Counted from the stretch's first letter, positions 11,485 through 23,952 are shown. The stretch: DNA of 64,000 nucleotides from Kondoa malvinella (GCA_039545315.1 BCIM01000014.1:124001-188000), one strand, 5' to 3'. A program made the numbers and translations. The notes: generated from the sequence alone by a model not told the origin.

Positions 11485-11748
11485 ACTTGAAGCAGCTCAG
11501 ATGATGCGGTATGTTGTCGAACTCATGCTTTCTTTTGGTCTGACAGGACATGTACAGAGCGCTGTCGCGAGTTGTGGCGGCCAGTATCAGCGATACGTAT
11601 ATATTAGTGAAAGTATAGTCTGACCAATGCATTAAGCTCCTATTCTCTGTACATTGAATCGTCCAGGAGAAGAACTTGAGGGGCAGCGGACGTCTGCGAA
11701 AACCGATGTTCAATTTTCTCACCCTAGCAACTCACGTTCCCTTCCGCC

Positions 11749-13346
11749 CTAGGCCTTCGCCTTCCTCGGTGCCTCAACAAACGCAGTATAGCTGACCAAC
11801 TTGCCCTTGACGCTGATCTCTTTGCTCGCGCCAACAAAGAACGTCTGTCCCTCTCTGACCAACTTAAAGTTCTCTTCGCCGACTTGCAATGCACCTTCAC
11901 CATCCAATTGCGTGACGATAAAGATACTCGGTCCATCTACAGCTGGTAATATCTCTTCTCCGCCTTGTAAGAGATCAGTGAGCAGGACACTGAATTCTTC
12001 TATTGGTGGGTCGTAGAGTGTGGTGTGAGAAGCGTATTTGGAAGGTTGCATGAGTTGTGTTGAGGATGGGCCCCAGGTGTAGGTGAGCATCGAGACTAGT
12101 GTTGGTACATCGCGAAGTTTAGGTGTGAGACCGGCTCGGACTACGTTGTCTGTTCAAAAGACGAGGTTAAAACGCAGTATTGACCTGTCAAGCTGGTGTA
12201 TTACGAACCTGAAGTAGCCATGCATTCCATAATTTCTATTCAAAAACACATTAGATCTGATTAGACCGTCAGACAATTAGACTTACGACCTGACAAGTAC
12301 GCATGAGGCTCGTTCGCCTCCAAGAAGACCGCCTGCCCCGGCTTGAGCGCAACGACATTCAACAAGAACGAGCAGAAAATCCCAACATCATCCGGGAACT
12401 GCTCATTCAGCCTAAGGACCAATTCCTCCATCGTGCCCATCTGTAGATCTTTCGCCTCTTTCTTGCCTGTCTCTTTCCGGAATCGTTGAACTAAAGCGCG
12501 AACTTGAGGAACAACAGCTTCCTCCGTTTTTGCATTCATCAACGCAGCAAACAATTCCCGAAGCGCTTCTTGTAGTTTCGCAACTTCTTCAGAAGCTTTG
12601 CCGGATTTGACAGAGTAGGCATTGCGCGATAAAGTATCATCAGAGGAAACGTCGGAAACGGCTTTGGTGAACGCTTCTGCTTGGGATGGGCCGACTACCG
12701 CTTTAAATTCGGGTACGGTGGTGAGAAAGTCGACAATCTCTTTGAGAGGCCGAAAACCACAGAATCCAGAGAAGTCGGTCAGTGCAATAGCCATTTCGGG
12801 CTGTCCTTCGAAATATCAATCACCGAGCGATACGGATACGGAGATCTCAACGGACCTTGTGATTTGGGTCTGTAAGGACATGAGTACGTTCCAGCGAGCA
12901 GAGTAGACAAGCACGTACCTTTGTACACATCTGGCCTATCCTTGTGCAACTTCTTGCCCAGCTCTTTATCAGGGTGCGCCTGGATAGACAACGCTTTGCC
13001 CACAGCGAGCACTTTGAAGAGGAAAGGCAGATCATCGCTTTGGTAGTACTTGCGCACGTTCTCGCCTAGCAAATGAGGGTTCTTGTGAATGTAGTCTGAG
13101 AGGGCTTGATTGTCTGACACGACGCGCGAGGGGAGCGTAGGGTGCGTGCCCATCCAAAGCTGTTCATCTGCATCAGCTCTGACTACCACGCAAAGACGGA
13201 TACAGCTGTAGACGGACCTCTGCATAAGGTTTCTTCTCGTCATATTGAAAGTCGGGCAGTCCTTTGGCGTAATGGGCGACTTTGCTCTTGGGTCCTAGAG
13301 CGCCCCATTCATAAGATTGCACAGCTCCAGCAATTTCGAAAGACAT
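11749..13346 (-). CDS. PMI40: Mannose-6-phosphate isomerase (type I, zinc-dependent)
   Basis: The enzyme interconverts fructose-6-phosphate and mannose-6-phosphate in the cytosol, supplying GDP-mannose for glycosylation and cell-wall mannan. Start MSFEIAGAVQSYEWG at 13346 is the family's usual N-terminus. Zinc-ligand motifs are visible in order: SIQAHPDKELG (Gln and His), the DPNHKPEMAIAL segment split by an intron near 12800-12860 (Glu), and LEANEPHAYLSG (His). DNVVRAGLTPKLRDV, the conserved block after the active site, spans an intron near 12150. The C-terminal beta domain ends at the stop at 11749-11751. About 430 residues, normal for fungal type I enzymes. The stop of the upstream aldo/keto reductase is only 46 bases from this start, on the same strand. 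Confidence 0.95.
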
Positions 13347-13391
13347 GGTGGTAACTTGACAACAAAGCGTCATTCTATATTTTTCTTACAT

Positions 13392-14731
13392 CTATTCGCA
13401 GTTGACTGCTTGAGGAGCACATGCCGCGTCTAATCCTTCATCTAGCCCATCCAAAGCAGCCATATCATCGCCATCAAGCTCAAAGTCAAACACTTCCGCG
13501 CTATTGACAAGCTATTAGTTTCCACGTTTAATGCCTTTGGCCAAAAAGGCTCACTTTGATTGTATACGAGATGGAGTGTCGCTTTTAGGTAGTGGGATAT
13601 AACTTTTTTGTAGCGACCAGCGAATGAGGATTTGAGCAGTTTCCTTGTTGTGCTTCTTTGCCAGTTTGGTCAAGGTTTGGTCGTCGGCTTTGTTGTTCCG
13701 GACGATGGGGCAGTAGGCCTGTACAAGATCAGTACGAGTGTTTATGTATAGAGAAGAGAGACTCACCTCGATAGCGATGCCTTGCTCTTTGCAGTAGGCT
13801 ACAATATCTTTCTGCTGACACCATGGGTGGATCTGGCGGAGCGTGAGCATAGTACACTAGCTTGGAATAAAGAGCATACCTCAACTTGATCAAGAACAGG
13901 CTGTACAGTGGCATAGTCTTTCATCTGCTGAAGGTGTTTCACGCCGCTGTCATTTTCAAAAGGCATTCAGCGGTGTAGCCGCATAGCCAAGGAGAACTGA
14001 CTAGTTTGATACGCCGATACTCTTCGTAAGACCAGCTTCATGTAGCTTTTCAAGAGCTAGCCATAGGTGTTTTCGACCATCTAATCCGCTTGATGGAGTC
14101 TAACCCAGCTGTTAGCTCTGTAGCCAACATGAGATGAAGAAGCGCACGTGAATGAGAAATAGATCAACGTAGTCTAGACCAATCTTTTTGACTGATTCTT
14201 CCAATTTTGCGCTATAACAGGAGGGCTCAGTTTCAGCTGGATTGATGTTTCAAAGGCCGTACTAGGTTTCTTCAGGTGTTTTCTCGGGAAAGATAATCTC
14301 TGCAGGCAAAGTATCAGAAGACTTTATGCCAGTCGCGCGTGTAGACTGACTGGTAGTAACAAAGACAGAATCCCTTTGAACACCAGCTGATCGAATCGCT
14401 TCTCCTACTTGAGCTTCGTTCTGCGTCGAGCATCAGTCTAGTCCTGCATGATAACTCTGGACATACATCGTAGTATTGAGCACTGCAGATTGTAAGCTGC
14501 TGACGTTGCGTTATGCAACATCGCTCACCTGTCAATGTGCGTATACCCGCTCTTCAACGCAGCAGTGACAGATTTGACGCAAACTTCTGGTGGAGATTTG
14601 TAGACGCCGAAACCGCTGCATACAAAGTGTTTAGCTGTTTGCTCTCGATGACGGAGACTGATCGGGTTACATTCGTGGAATCGAATTGCCTGCGTGGAAA
14701 TATCAGCTTGGAGGGTGCTGTTGTTCGACAT
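13392..14731 (-). CDS. Aldo/keto reductase
   Basis: An NAD(P)H-dependent carbonyl reductase of the (beta/alpha)8 AKR fold. Six or more small exons rebuild the family order: SGYTHIDTAQYYDNEAQVG with the catalytic Asp and Tyr, VFVTTKIIFPEKTPEE with the catalytic Lys (its codon is split by the intron near 14320-14275), GLDYVDLFLIH with the catalytic His, EIHPWCQQKDI, AYCPIVRN, then QILIRWSLQKSYIPLPKS. The acidic C-terminal helix ends at the stop at 13392-13394. The start MSNNSTLQADI at 14731 is the first plausible Met. Length is about 300 residues, typical. The substrate cannot be read from sequence. It is divergent from the kinesin gene, with 248 bases between starts. Confidence 0.88.
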
Positions 14732-14979
14732 GACATACCATCGCTGAGTTTGACACTGTCTGTGAGCTTCATGGACATGATTGATTGGACGTTGATGCGC
14801 AGCCTGTGATGTTTCTGCGAAAGTAATGACGGGATGTGTGATAGACCTTTCACAAGCTCTAGTTGTTTATCTCCCTGTTTTGTCCCTCCTGCACTACCAA
14901 CGCGACATGGAACTCTGAGAATCGCATATACCCTCTTGGAATACCGCAAGACGCGTATACCAGCCTTGCTGCAGTCAAA

Positions 14980-17786
14980 ATGAGCTATCGCGCAAAGGAC
15001 AGTAGACCTTCAGCAGCTTCAAGCAGTCAAGCGTCCTACCTGTCTGCCTCAAGCACTGCGACCACTTCAAGCTTTTCCAATTTCTTTTCTTCCATTGCGA
15101 AATCCGTTACTGGCCAAAGCAAAGCCTTCCCTCAAGCTGCTGCTCTTGTCAAGAAAGCACCTTTGACTGGCTTGGACCCTGCGAAAGAACCAATCAAGTC
15201 GTATCTCAGATTCAGACCTCGTCCTAATGATCCTAACAAAGCAGCCGCTGCTCCTTATATTGAAACGTTAAGCGATACAGAAGTCAGTCTGACAGCACCA
15301 GAAGATGCGAGCAATACAGCGTCTACGTACAAGTTTACGCGCGTCTTTGATGATCAGACGGATCAGGTTGCTTTCTTCCAGCAAACTACGCTACCGCTGG
15401 TGAAGGATGTGTTGACTGGTTCGAGCGGGTTGCTGTTTGCTTATGGTGTTTCGAATTCGGGCAAGACATGTCCGCTGGGATCGTCTTGTTCGGCATCACG
15501 CTGATTAGGATCATTTTCCGCTGGACAGATACCATACAAGGAGGAGACAAACCGTCTGAAGCTGGTCTACTACCTCGCACATTAGATGTCATCTTCAATT
15601 CGATTGAAGGGATGCACAGCATGTGCAATGTAAGCATCTTCATCTCTGTACTTGATATACCTGATCCCTCTAATCCATCTCGATCAGTTCCAACCATCTC
15701 GACTGACCGGAGTAGAAGCATCCAAACCCAATAATTCCCCTTTACCTTCACCTACAATCTCTTCCAACCCATCAACACCTCGTCCCTCCCTTCCTTCATC
15801 AACAGATCATATCCCTATATCAAATCTATACGAATATGCAATTTGGGTATCCTACGCTGAGATCTACAATGAAAAGATCTACGACTTGCTTGAAGATTCT
15901 ACGCTGCCCCAAATTAATTTCAGCTCTGGTAGTTTGGCTTCTGTCGGTTTAGGAAGAGCCACAACACTCAAGAGGAAAGCGTTGGCGTTGAAACAGGATA
16001 AATTGGCCAGTCATAAATACGTTCATGGCTTGAAGGAGATTAGGGTCTTTTCCGCAGAGGTACTTCCTCAATCACCTTATCACCTATCGTACTGATAGTT
16101 GATAAAGGAAGCACGTTCAGTCTTAAGAAAAGGTCAAAACTCCCGAAGAGTCTACAGCACCCTTTTGAACCGAGCTTCCTCCCGGTCCCATGGTTGTTTC
16201 ACTATCAAAATCATTCGGAATTTGAAAGACTGTGATCCGCGTGATATTGGAGCAGCCTCCGTTTCTAGGTTGAACATTGTTGATTTGGCTGGTAGTGAGC
16301 GAAGTAGTAATACAGGTAGCACGGGGGAGAGATTGAAGGAAGCGGGTAACATCAATAAAAGCTTGATGGTGCTTGGTCAATGTATGGAAGTATTGAGAAG
16401 GAATCAGGTGGAGAAGGAAAAGGGTCGGAAGGTGCGCTCCATCGCATTGAGAGCATTTAACGGAGATTGATGCGTGCGAGCAGCCCGCGTTGGTACCTTA
16501 TCGGCATAGCAAAGTCACAGAACTGTTCCAATCCTTCTTTGCTGGCGAAGGCAAAGCGGTCAGTGACGTGCTCTTTCATCTGAGTGTGTTCTAATCTGGT
16601 GAATGATAGGCAATGATAGTCAACGTCAACCCTTTCGATACCGGTTTCGAGGAGAACACGCACGTCATGCGCTTCTCGGCTGTAGCGAAAGACATCACTA
16701 CTACTCGAAGCAATGTTCAAGCTATGACTGCTACACCTAAAAGAGTTGCTCCTCCTACTCGAGTGTCGGTAACGTCCAGTGATGATACTGTGCTGGACAT
16801 TACCATTGAAGGTGAGCTCATTAAAGACGGTGAGGAACGAATGCTGACATTGGGTTACAGAGGACGACGATGCTTTGTCAGAAGAGGAAGAAGAAGATGA
16901 GCTAGTGAACTATCTCTTCGAAGAGAATCGGACCCTGCGGGCAGAGGTGAGGCTCGCTTCGCGAGATCCAGTATCCTGTTGACATCGAGTTTGTCACAGC
17001 TCGTGGACTACAAGATCAGACTGGCTATGGTAGCGGAAGATGTTCGCTCTAGCCTTTTTGATCACTTCGATGGCAAGATGCGCGAGATGGAGCAAGAGGC
17101 AGACCGAAGGGTTGCTCAAGCCGTCAGTAGTCGCTCCAGAACCTGGATTTGGATTGACAGAGATACAGATCGAGGCTTTAGAGTCAAAGATGAACAAGAA
17201 GATTGATATACTCAACCAAGCGCATCAATACGAGCTCGAACTATTGGCAGACTCTGGCTTGTCCGACCTCGAAACAATACCGGACGATAATCAGCCAACG
17301 ACAAGCGAATCGCCTATTACACCTGTTCGAGATGTAGCAGTTGAAGTGCCACGACAAGCTCCAGCTGGTAGATACCCGTCAGTCGAAGCAACACCGAATG
17401 GCAAACACGCGCAGGTCGTTCCGGCTGGGCAGACGGTGTCTGTCTCATCAGACGAAGACGAGGTCTTTGTCAAGCCCGCTAAATTGGTCAAAGCGAAAAC
17501 CAGTCAACCTCCTCGGCGCTCTACTAGATCATCATCTGCACGGACAACAGCTACGTTTCCGAAAGCCAAGCCGAAAGCAATCACACAGCCGCCTCGACCT
17601 TCGCCTATCATCACATTGACTGAAGAGGGCGACGAAGACCAGTCAATCATCATCTCAGCTCCCAAGGTCAAGAAGAAGATGAAGCTTCGAACCAAAGCCT
17701 CGGCACCGGAGGAAGAGCTTGAAGCGCTGCAGGATGACGTTTCGTTTGTAGTGCCAGCGCAGGCGCAGAAGGCAAGCAGGAAGTAG
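14980..17786 (+). CDS. Kinesin-6 family motor (KIF20/MKLP type)
   Basis: A plus-end microtubule motor; kinesin-6 proteins organise the anaphase spindle midzone and cytokinesis. The start is MSYRAKDSRPSAAS at 14980. The motor domain contains YLRFRPR, the kinesin-6 style P-loop GVSNSGKTYTIQG (completed across the intron starting near 15472), VSYAEIYNEKIYDLL, NRASSRSHGCFTI (switch I), LNIVDLAGSERS (switch II), then RLKEAGNINKSLMVLGQCM and YRHSKVTELFQSFF. As in kinesin-6 motors there is an insertion before switch I, about 60 residues rich in Ser/Pro and basic residues around 15720-16000. A short coiled coil (about 16900-17250) and a Ser/Lys-rich tail with acidic patches follow. An ACGCGT box sits at 14951-14956, about 24 bases upstream of the start. 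The exon join near 17120-17165 is tentative. Confidence 0.93.
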
Positions 17787-17903
17787 ACGTGCAGATGAGT
17801 ATGCATTTATGTACAAATATTATTATCACGTGCTCTACATTCAGATGCAACAGTCCTTGACGATCCACACCTCTATCTCTATAATTTAGCAATACTGCGG
17901 TGA

Positions 17904-20900
17904 CTATGCGAAGGCAAAGCTCGACCGTTGTCGGAGCTTGGCGCCGTATAGGTAGCTTTACATGCTGTCAGCTGAATGCTTGAGCCCAAAACGCGGATCA
18001 ACTCACAAGAGGAAGGGCACAGGGATCAAGAGGACTGCCAGTAAGGCAAGGAGAGTGCTGGCCCATTGCACGCCCAGAGTGTCTGCACATATTGTGGTCA
18101 GCCGTGAGTCTTCTTCAAGTTTGAAAAAGACGCACTGAACATGGCAACAGCAAAGACTGTCGAAATGGACCCAATCAGATCACATCAACACGAAGAGTAA
18201 GATAAGCGTACGAGGGAAGCCAGCACCAGCGAACGAACGCAAGAAGGTGTTTCCGGCTAGGGCGGAATTAGCGCTATGCATACATCAGCTAATATTCTAC
18301 TTCAATCGTTTGAACATACTGCATGAGATATGCATCGATCTACATAACGAGGATCAGCGCTGATGAAGGAAGACGCCCCATGGACTCACAATGTAATTGA
18401 TTGCTTGCAGGAAGAGGATGACGATACCAGATCCGATGATTGCGAGCTGCGATCAATCAGTCATGAAGCACCGGAACAGTGCTCGAGCTTACAGCGATGA
18501 TCGAAGGCCAAACCGAGCTGACATAGTCGACATCAGTCCAACCGAAGATGAACTGCGGCGTACGCATCAGATAGTGAAGCTGCCGTTCTGCATGTAGACT
18601 TACCAGTCCGACCGGAAACACAACAGCGCCGATCATCATCGGAATCATGCGCTCTTCAGGCACACTGATAGCTTTGCGTTCGTGTAGTTTGCGATTGTAC
18701 TGTCACCATATGAGCGAGGCAGCAATGACCAGGACCCAGACTCACTCTTGGAATGAAGGACCAAACAACACAGCATCCACAGCTACAATACATGTCAGAC
18801 CGACAGAATCAACTTTAGCAAGGACTTACAAAGCTCCGACTAGCAGCAAAAATCAGCAACCCGTTTTAGACAGCTGAGACAAGAGCTCACCAAAGACAGC
18901 GACGAAGGGTAAAGATGCGACGCCAGTCTGAATACCTCTTTTCTGCTGCATCTCTAGTGGTACAGAACTGAATAGTAGATATAGAATTCTACCCCGAGCA
19001 ATGAAAAAAGGACACAAAGATTGATGCTTGACATACCCGTAGACGAGAGCCGTGTAGATGGTGAGAAGTAAAAGCATGATCTCGCTGATGAGCATCTTGA
19101 GCGGTCTCAGTCCATAGACAGTGAGGATGTTCTTGAAAGAGAACTGTTGTTGACTTTAATTAGCCAACGACACACGTCATGCATGAGCCAATTAGGCCAA
19201 CCTGTTGCTCATCCATCTTGCTACGTATAGCCCAATTCTTTGTTTCAAAGCGCATCTTCTTGGCTTTTTGCGAAAGCAGAAGCGGTACGTAACTCTGCGA
19301 CAGTATCAGCACAGTTCGACTAATGTATATTGGTCATTACCTCTTTCAAAGTGAATGCCATCAGGATGAGCATGGCAGAAGCCCCTATAAGGCGAGTGCG
19401 TTGGTCGGCAGCTAGGGATAGGATGCGGAAACTTACAGATCAATGTCAGCCATTGAGTCCATCTCCAGCCAAGGTAGCTGGCGGTGACGAAACTTCCAAC
19501 CTGTCCGCCAGAGTCAGGCTATCCTAAGCGGCTTGCAAAGGTAAATTTACCACTGGACCGACTGCTGGACCTCCAAAGGTTGCGAGCGCAAAGATAGCAA
19601 TAGCACCACCTCGCTTTTCAGCTTCCCAAAAGTCTATGGGAGGACATGAGGTCAGGACAGCATGATATGGTAGGACATTGCCTTACCAGCTAAAGCACCG
19701 CCACAGATAGCCAATGGCCCGGAAGCCGCAACCCCGCCAAAGAAACGGCAGACCATAACTTTTGTCTGATCAGCATCGGCTTGCTGCCAGACATGGTACC
19801 ACGCACTCGTCTGAACATTCTGTGCTACAGCTACTGGGATAGCGAATACCGCAAAGCAAAAGTAAGATATCAGCAGCGGATTTTTGCCTGTCAAAGTTCG
19901 CATAGGTTAGTATGAGCAGAGCGCCAATTGCCCGCGTACGCACGGCCGAGGAATTCACTGCTAGGCCCCCAGACTAGGTAAGAAACATCAGCCTGAAGAA
20001 CATTGAAGGCCCCCGCCCAGGAGAGAAAAGATTGGGGAAAAAAAGGCTTGACTCACTGAGAGGGCCCACTGCATAGCCTAGGACGAAAAGAGATGTGCCT
20101 AGAGTAGCAGTCACGGTACCAATGTTGAACTCCTGCGCGACAACGGTGGTTGCGCTAGAGAAGACACTCGAGGCGAAGGTGACGACTAGAGTAGAAAGAC
20201 CGAGCAGCAGCGTCTGGTAGTATTTGCGCCCATTTGACCAATTCTGTGGGTTGAGCGGGTCGTCGGGCCCTTCAAAGACTGAAAATAGCGATTTCAGCGA
20301 TGAATCACTAAAAACAAATCAGGACGGAGACAAGCATACCTATCAGATTTGGGTCCTTCTCATCCTTTTCCTTCTTGTTCTTTTCTCCTTCTCCCTGTCC
20401 AGCCTCTTCATCGCCCTCGTCGGGATCATCATCTTGATACATCGACCCAGAATAACCGACTTCATCGGCATGAAAGTGTTCATGCGATACAAGAGAGAAC
20501 AAGCCAGGTAGACCTCTGCGCGCTCTTGGATCGTCCGCTGCAAAGCGGGTGTTTGCAGCTCTTGTACCTTCTGAAGCATATTTTCGAAGAGCAGAACCAG
20601 GGCCGCCTGATGAGTAATAGATGTTACGGTTATTGAATGTTGGCACTCGGATCATGCGAGGAGAAGGTCCTTCTTCGTCATCGCCTTCTTCGACTCTACT
20701 TGCTAGTGGAACACGGTTCGCTCGAGGAGGCAGGCCGGAAGGTTCAACCACAGAAACAGACTGTCTTCTGGTCTGCTTGGGCTTTTCTGCTTCTGGTGCA
20801 GCGCTGTCGACAAGTGTTTGTTCGCCTGCACTTGTGTCCGATGACGCTGGGCTATCTTCGCCTAGCTGATTTGGATATTTAGGGTCATCGAGGGCCTCGG

Positions 20901-20913
20901 GTAAATTGCTCAT
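17904..20913 (-). CDS. MFS transporter of the fungal polyamine/drug exporter type (DHA1)
   Basis: A 12-helix proton antiporter of the plasma membrane or vacuole, probably exporting polyamines or drugs (substrate inferred from subfamily only). The first about 190 residues (20913-20340) are a disordered acidic, Ser-rich cytosolic tail. Then comes the family entry signature GPDDPLNPQNWSNGRKYY, and helices with LGTSLFVLGYAVGP, VWGPSSEFLGR, VCRFFGGVAASGPLAI and ATFGGPAVGPVVG. After a central loop (MRFETKNWAIRSKMDEQQ) the second half ends in LLIPVPFLLYRYG and a short tail to the stop at 17904-17906. About 12 short introns break the membrane part. Its stop faces the kinesin stop, 117 bases away. A strong hairpin lies about 110 bases upstream of the start. 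Confidence 0.9.
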
Positions 20914-22414
20914 GCTGGCCGTCTGTGCAGATCGATAAGGTCTGTCCGTGCGATGCCTCTGTGTCGTTGTTTGGGGCGAGAAGATTTTTATTAGCTATGC
21001 AAAACAGGCAGAGTGCGGCCTAAATTAGGGTTGCCGCGCTTCGGCAACCTTAAAGTTATGTAGGTAAATTAAGTCCTCGAGGCGTCGATGCCCACTTATT
21101 TGCTCCTCCTCCTTCTGCACTGACCCGCTGCTCCTGTGAGTCTCGACCACTTACATACAAGCTCTGTATACTGCGCTGATACAATGCATCAGCATTACGC
21201 CAACGCTACTTCTCAGGGCTATCTCTTCCTTTTGCGTTGTTCTCTCGTGGTGCTATGACCCTCTTTTCATTGAATGCCTCGAGTCCGCGGATGGACAAGG
21301 CGTAATGCCTGAGGCGTAATTCACCTATACACCCTTTGCTTGATAGAAATTGAAAAGAGATGCTTCAAGGAGCTTGACCTTGGTCTCGCCCCGCATCCAA
21401 TCTATGTCCAACGATCCTCTAGTCTTTGGTCCAACACACTTTGTAGACACTTGTGGTGTCTTATCGGCTGCAAATCCGCGCTGTGCTTAGTACAGCGTTA
21501 GAGCATACAATCTCGACTTGAAACCAGGCGTCTGGAATCGAGTCTTATCGATCGTATGCGCTGATATGTGTTAGGACCTCACAACTGCCCATGCGATGAA
21601 GCGAAACGCGAACAAAGCGAAAAGCACTGTTCAGCGCATGACCAGAGCCTTCTACTGGAAGCATGACATACCATGGACACAGCAATCAGACCATACAAAG
21701 ATGAACCTATCAGAGCAGAAAGAGAAACATGATACTGTGATGATCCTGCACACGCAGCGGAGAACCCTAGTACACATCAAGTACAATAGAGACTTCTTCG
21801 TTCGCATGGGGTAGCAACGGTTGGGCGTTATTCTGGCGCGAACGGAGCCTTTCCATGTCCGGTTTCGACTGGAAGGAAGTGGTGCCGCCTCGTCAAGGTC
21901 ACGTCGAGATGAGGGGAGGACCGATCGAGCATTTCTTTCTCTTCTCTATCTACAAGCTTTGGGTTTGGCATTGCGATGGGTCTGCGCAATTTCCGCCTCT
22001 TTGAGACAGCGGAACGAAAACGTCGTGTCGCTTCTGCTCGCTGAAGAGGGCGTCTGGTTGCCTTTAGGTGTGCTAGCGGGCTCTGATGTGCAGGAGCGAT
22101 ATGGAAGCAGCGGGTCTTTCCTTTTTTCCGCTGGTGATGACTCTGAAGCTTCGTAGTTTGCTGCTTGCGGACACACTCGGTCAAGCTTCGAGCCTGAGGC
22201 ACTCTTCCCTCAAATGTACATTGCATCTCAAAGCGGAATGAATTCTAATACACTGTCGCATCGATCTATGGGACTAGACACAAACATCGATTGAAGAGGA
22301 ATGACAGCAACATGATGAATGATTATACATAACTTTAACGAAACATAGTTGCAAATAATTATACCCTAAAATACCCTTCCCTCTTCGGGACCCTTTTTGT
22401 GCATGCATGCAAAA
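20914..22414. other. 1.5 kb stretch without a supported gene
   Basis: It lies between the start of the MFS transporter and the stop of the elongase. Near the MFS side it holds the hairpin listed separately. At 21828-22226 ORFs overlap on both strands (about 111 residues plus, 132 and 76 residues minus). None has a recognisable motif or clear splice partner, and base composition looks more GC-rich there. A small unrecognised gene cannot be excluded. The last 240 bases are AT-rich and probably the elongase 3' end. Confidence 0.5.
21025..21053. promoter_or_regulatory. Perfect hairpin upstream of the MFS transporter
   Basis: TTAGGGTTGCCG and CGGCAACCTTAA can pair over 12 positions (one G-T wobble) around the 5-base loop CGCTT. 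It lies about 110 bases upstream of the MFS start codon, in the promoter or 5' untranslated region. It could be a palindromic binding site or an RNA stem; the sequence alone does not decide. Confidence 0.5.
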
Positions 22415-23715
22415 TCAAGCACTCTTGCTTTTGGACTGCTGCTTGTAGCTTTTGCGATAGAAGTTGAGGAAGAGTGCCGTGAGCGGTGTCTGCGTACATC
22501 GAGTCAGCAAGTCTTCTATCACTGCAACAATGCAAGCATACCAGGTAGATGATGTTGAGCAGAACACTATCCAGGACCATCAGTAAGTAAGGGAGTGGTG
22601 CAGCCCATCATGCAAGAACTTACGCGAAGCGAGCTCCTTCATCAGTCAAGCACTTGCCAGCTTGTCGAGCCATGTCGGGTACGGCGAGCTCGGGTACCCT
22701 CAAGAAGAGGTAGGTGGTGGCAAGGAAGGTTCCGACGATGAATTGAGTGATCTGCGGTGGAAAGTAAGCTTGTCGATCTTGATCTGCACCGAATAACTTA
22801 CCTGGAGTGCGGTCAAAGATCGCTTTAGTATCCGCGGGAAAGGTAGCTTCATGACGGAGAATGCGTAGCTGCATTGTATGTCAGCCAGAAGTGTGCGCAG
22901 CAAGGTGTTTGACTAACTAGCAGTACATGATGGTGCTGTTTTGGACGATCAGCTCAAGCTCTAATGCGTAAGCATTAAGCTTACTGGATGAAGCTGTTGA
23001 AGACACAGAAGTAGAGGATTGGGATAGACTGGTAGCGGATACCAGCAAACATGGCCAGCATCGCTCCAAAGTGATGGTAGCTCTGTAGCACTGTGCATGG
23101 CAGAAGACTCCTTAGACTGATTGACATGCGTTGAATCTAGAGCCTACGTTTCACTTTGCCTCCTTTCGCCAGAATAATGGCAGTGTCGACGACCTAGCAA
23201 AGCTGTTTTAGCGAAAGACGTGAAAAAGGGAAACTCGCAAACCTCATAGAATTTGCTCAAATAGAAGAGGTAGCTATGCGAATGTCAGTTTAAGGTAGGA
23301 GATAAGCAGACGTTCAAGCTTACCCGTAAGGCAGAATCGTGTTGGTGAACAGACTCGAATCACTATCGCAATAGCTATGCCTCAAACCCTTGAGACCTCC
23401 TAGACGATAGCCTTGCATGAAGCCCTTGTAGACTTCCGGAGCGACATTGATGAACGTCCAAGCGCTGTAGATGCACAAGGCGACATTATGCAGCAGAACA
23501 AACGTCGTCCCTATTCTGCCTTTGAGGTAGTTGTGCTTGCTTGGTCTTCGACGATTGTAGTAACCAACGACAAACAGGTAGGTCAAACCAAAGATCAAGG
23601 GCGTTGCGACGTTCAATGACAATTCGTAATTTGAGCGAAGCAGAGCTGGGAGGAAGTCATGCTGAGGCAGAAGTTCAGCTGGAGCGATTTCTCGTAGGCG
23701 TGCAAAGTAGTTCAT
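22415..23715 (-). CDS. ELO family very-long-chain fatty acid elongase (3-ketoacyl-CoA synthase)
   Basis: The enzyme condenses malonyl-CoA with acyl-CoA in the ER membrane, the first step of fatty-acid elongation. The start is MNYFARLREIAPAELLP at 23715. The first large exon gives two membrane helices, then GLRHSYC. Small exons then carry YLFYLSKFYEVVDTAII, the active-site motif LQSYHHFGAMLAMFAGIRY, and FNSFIHTIMYCYYA. This is the ELO layout, with the histidine box in the QxxHH form rather than HxxHH, a variant I recall in one fungal ELO branch. Further helices follow, then a basic C-terminus with YRKSYKQQSKSKSA, which resembles ER-retrieval tails. The stop is at 22415-22417. Length is about 300 residues, typical. 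Substrate chain length cannot be told. Confidence 0.9.
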
Positions 23716-23866
23716 AGTTGCGTGTAGTGGAGCAAGAGACGCAGAGCCCTGTCATATCGACTACAACTTGGCGCGGCTGTTAAAATTTGTTGGGTTGGGG
23801 CGCTCTCTTCACATGTGCTTCCCCAGTATAGTGGGTCTCCTCGTAGGACTCGTACAGGGACGGACG

Positions 23867-23884
23867 GACGGACGGAAAGAACAG
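23867..23884. repeat. GGAC tetranucleotide run
   Basis: Four tandem GGAC units in the 237-base gap between the elongase start and the NDUFS1 stop. A simple repeat, likely variable in length between strains. Confidence 0.8.
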
Positions 23885-23952
23885 GAAAATACAAGTGTAG
23901 ATTGCATTGATGCGAGCAGACAGTGTGACCCAAAACTCAACTCGACAGCTGT

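Larger units (their letters stand above)
9948..11682 (+). repeat. Left arm of a 1.7 kb inverted repeat
   Basis: This stretch is repeated in inverted orientation at 62263-64000. Bases 9948 to about 10206 are identical between copies. From 10207 to 10801 I count 21 substitutions by hand and no indels. From about 10850 onward the copies are much more diverged, with several indels, but remain alignable to the shared block AACTTGAGGG at 11673-11682. The outer boundary is unknown because the partner runs off the window. I saw no transposase, terminal inverted repeat or target-site duplication. The inner end stops 66 bases from the stop codon of the mannose-6-phosphate isomerase gene. Confidence 0.9.

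Noticed and set aside
14270..14330. Aldo/keto reductase seeming to lack the catalytic Lys
   Set aside because: The Lys codon is split by an intron; joining A to AG gives VFVTTK as expected.
21821..22226. Overlapping ORFs of 111 and 132 residues on opposite strands
   Set aside because: Neither is distinguishable from chance in a GC-richer stretch; no family features.
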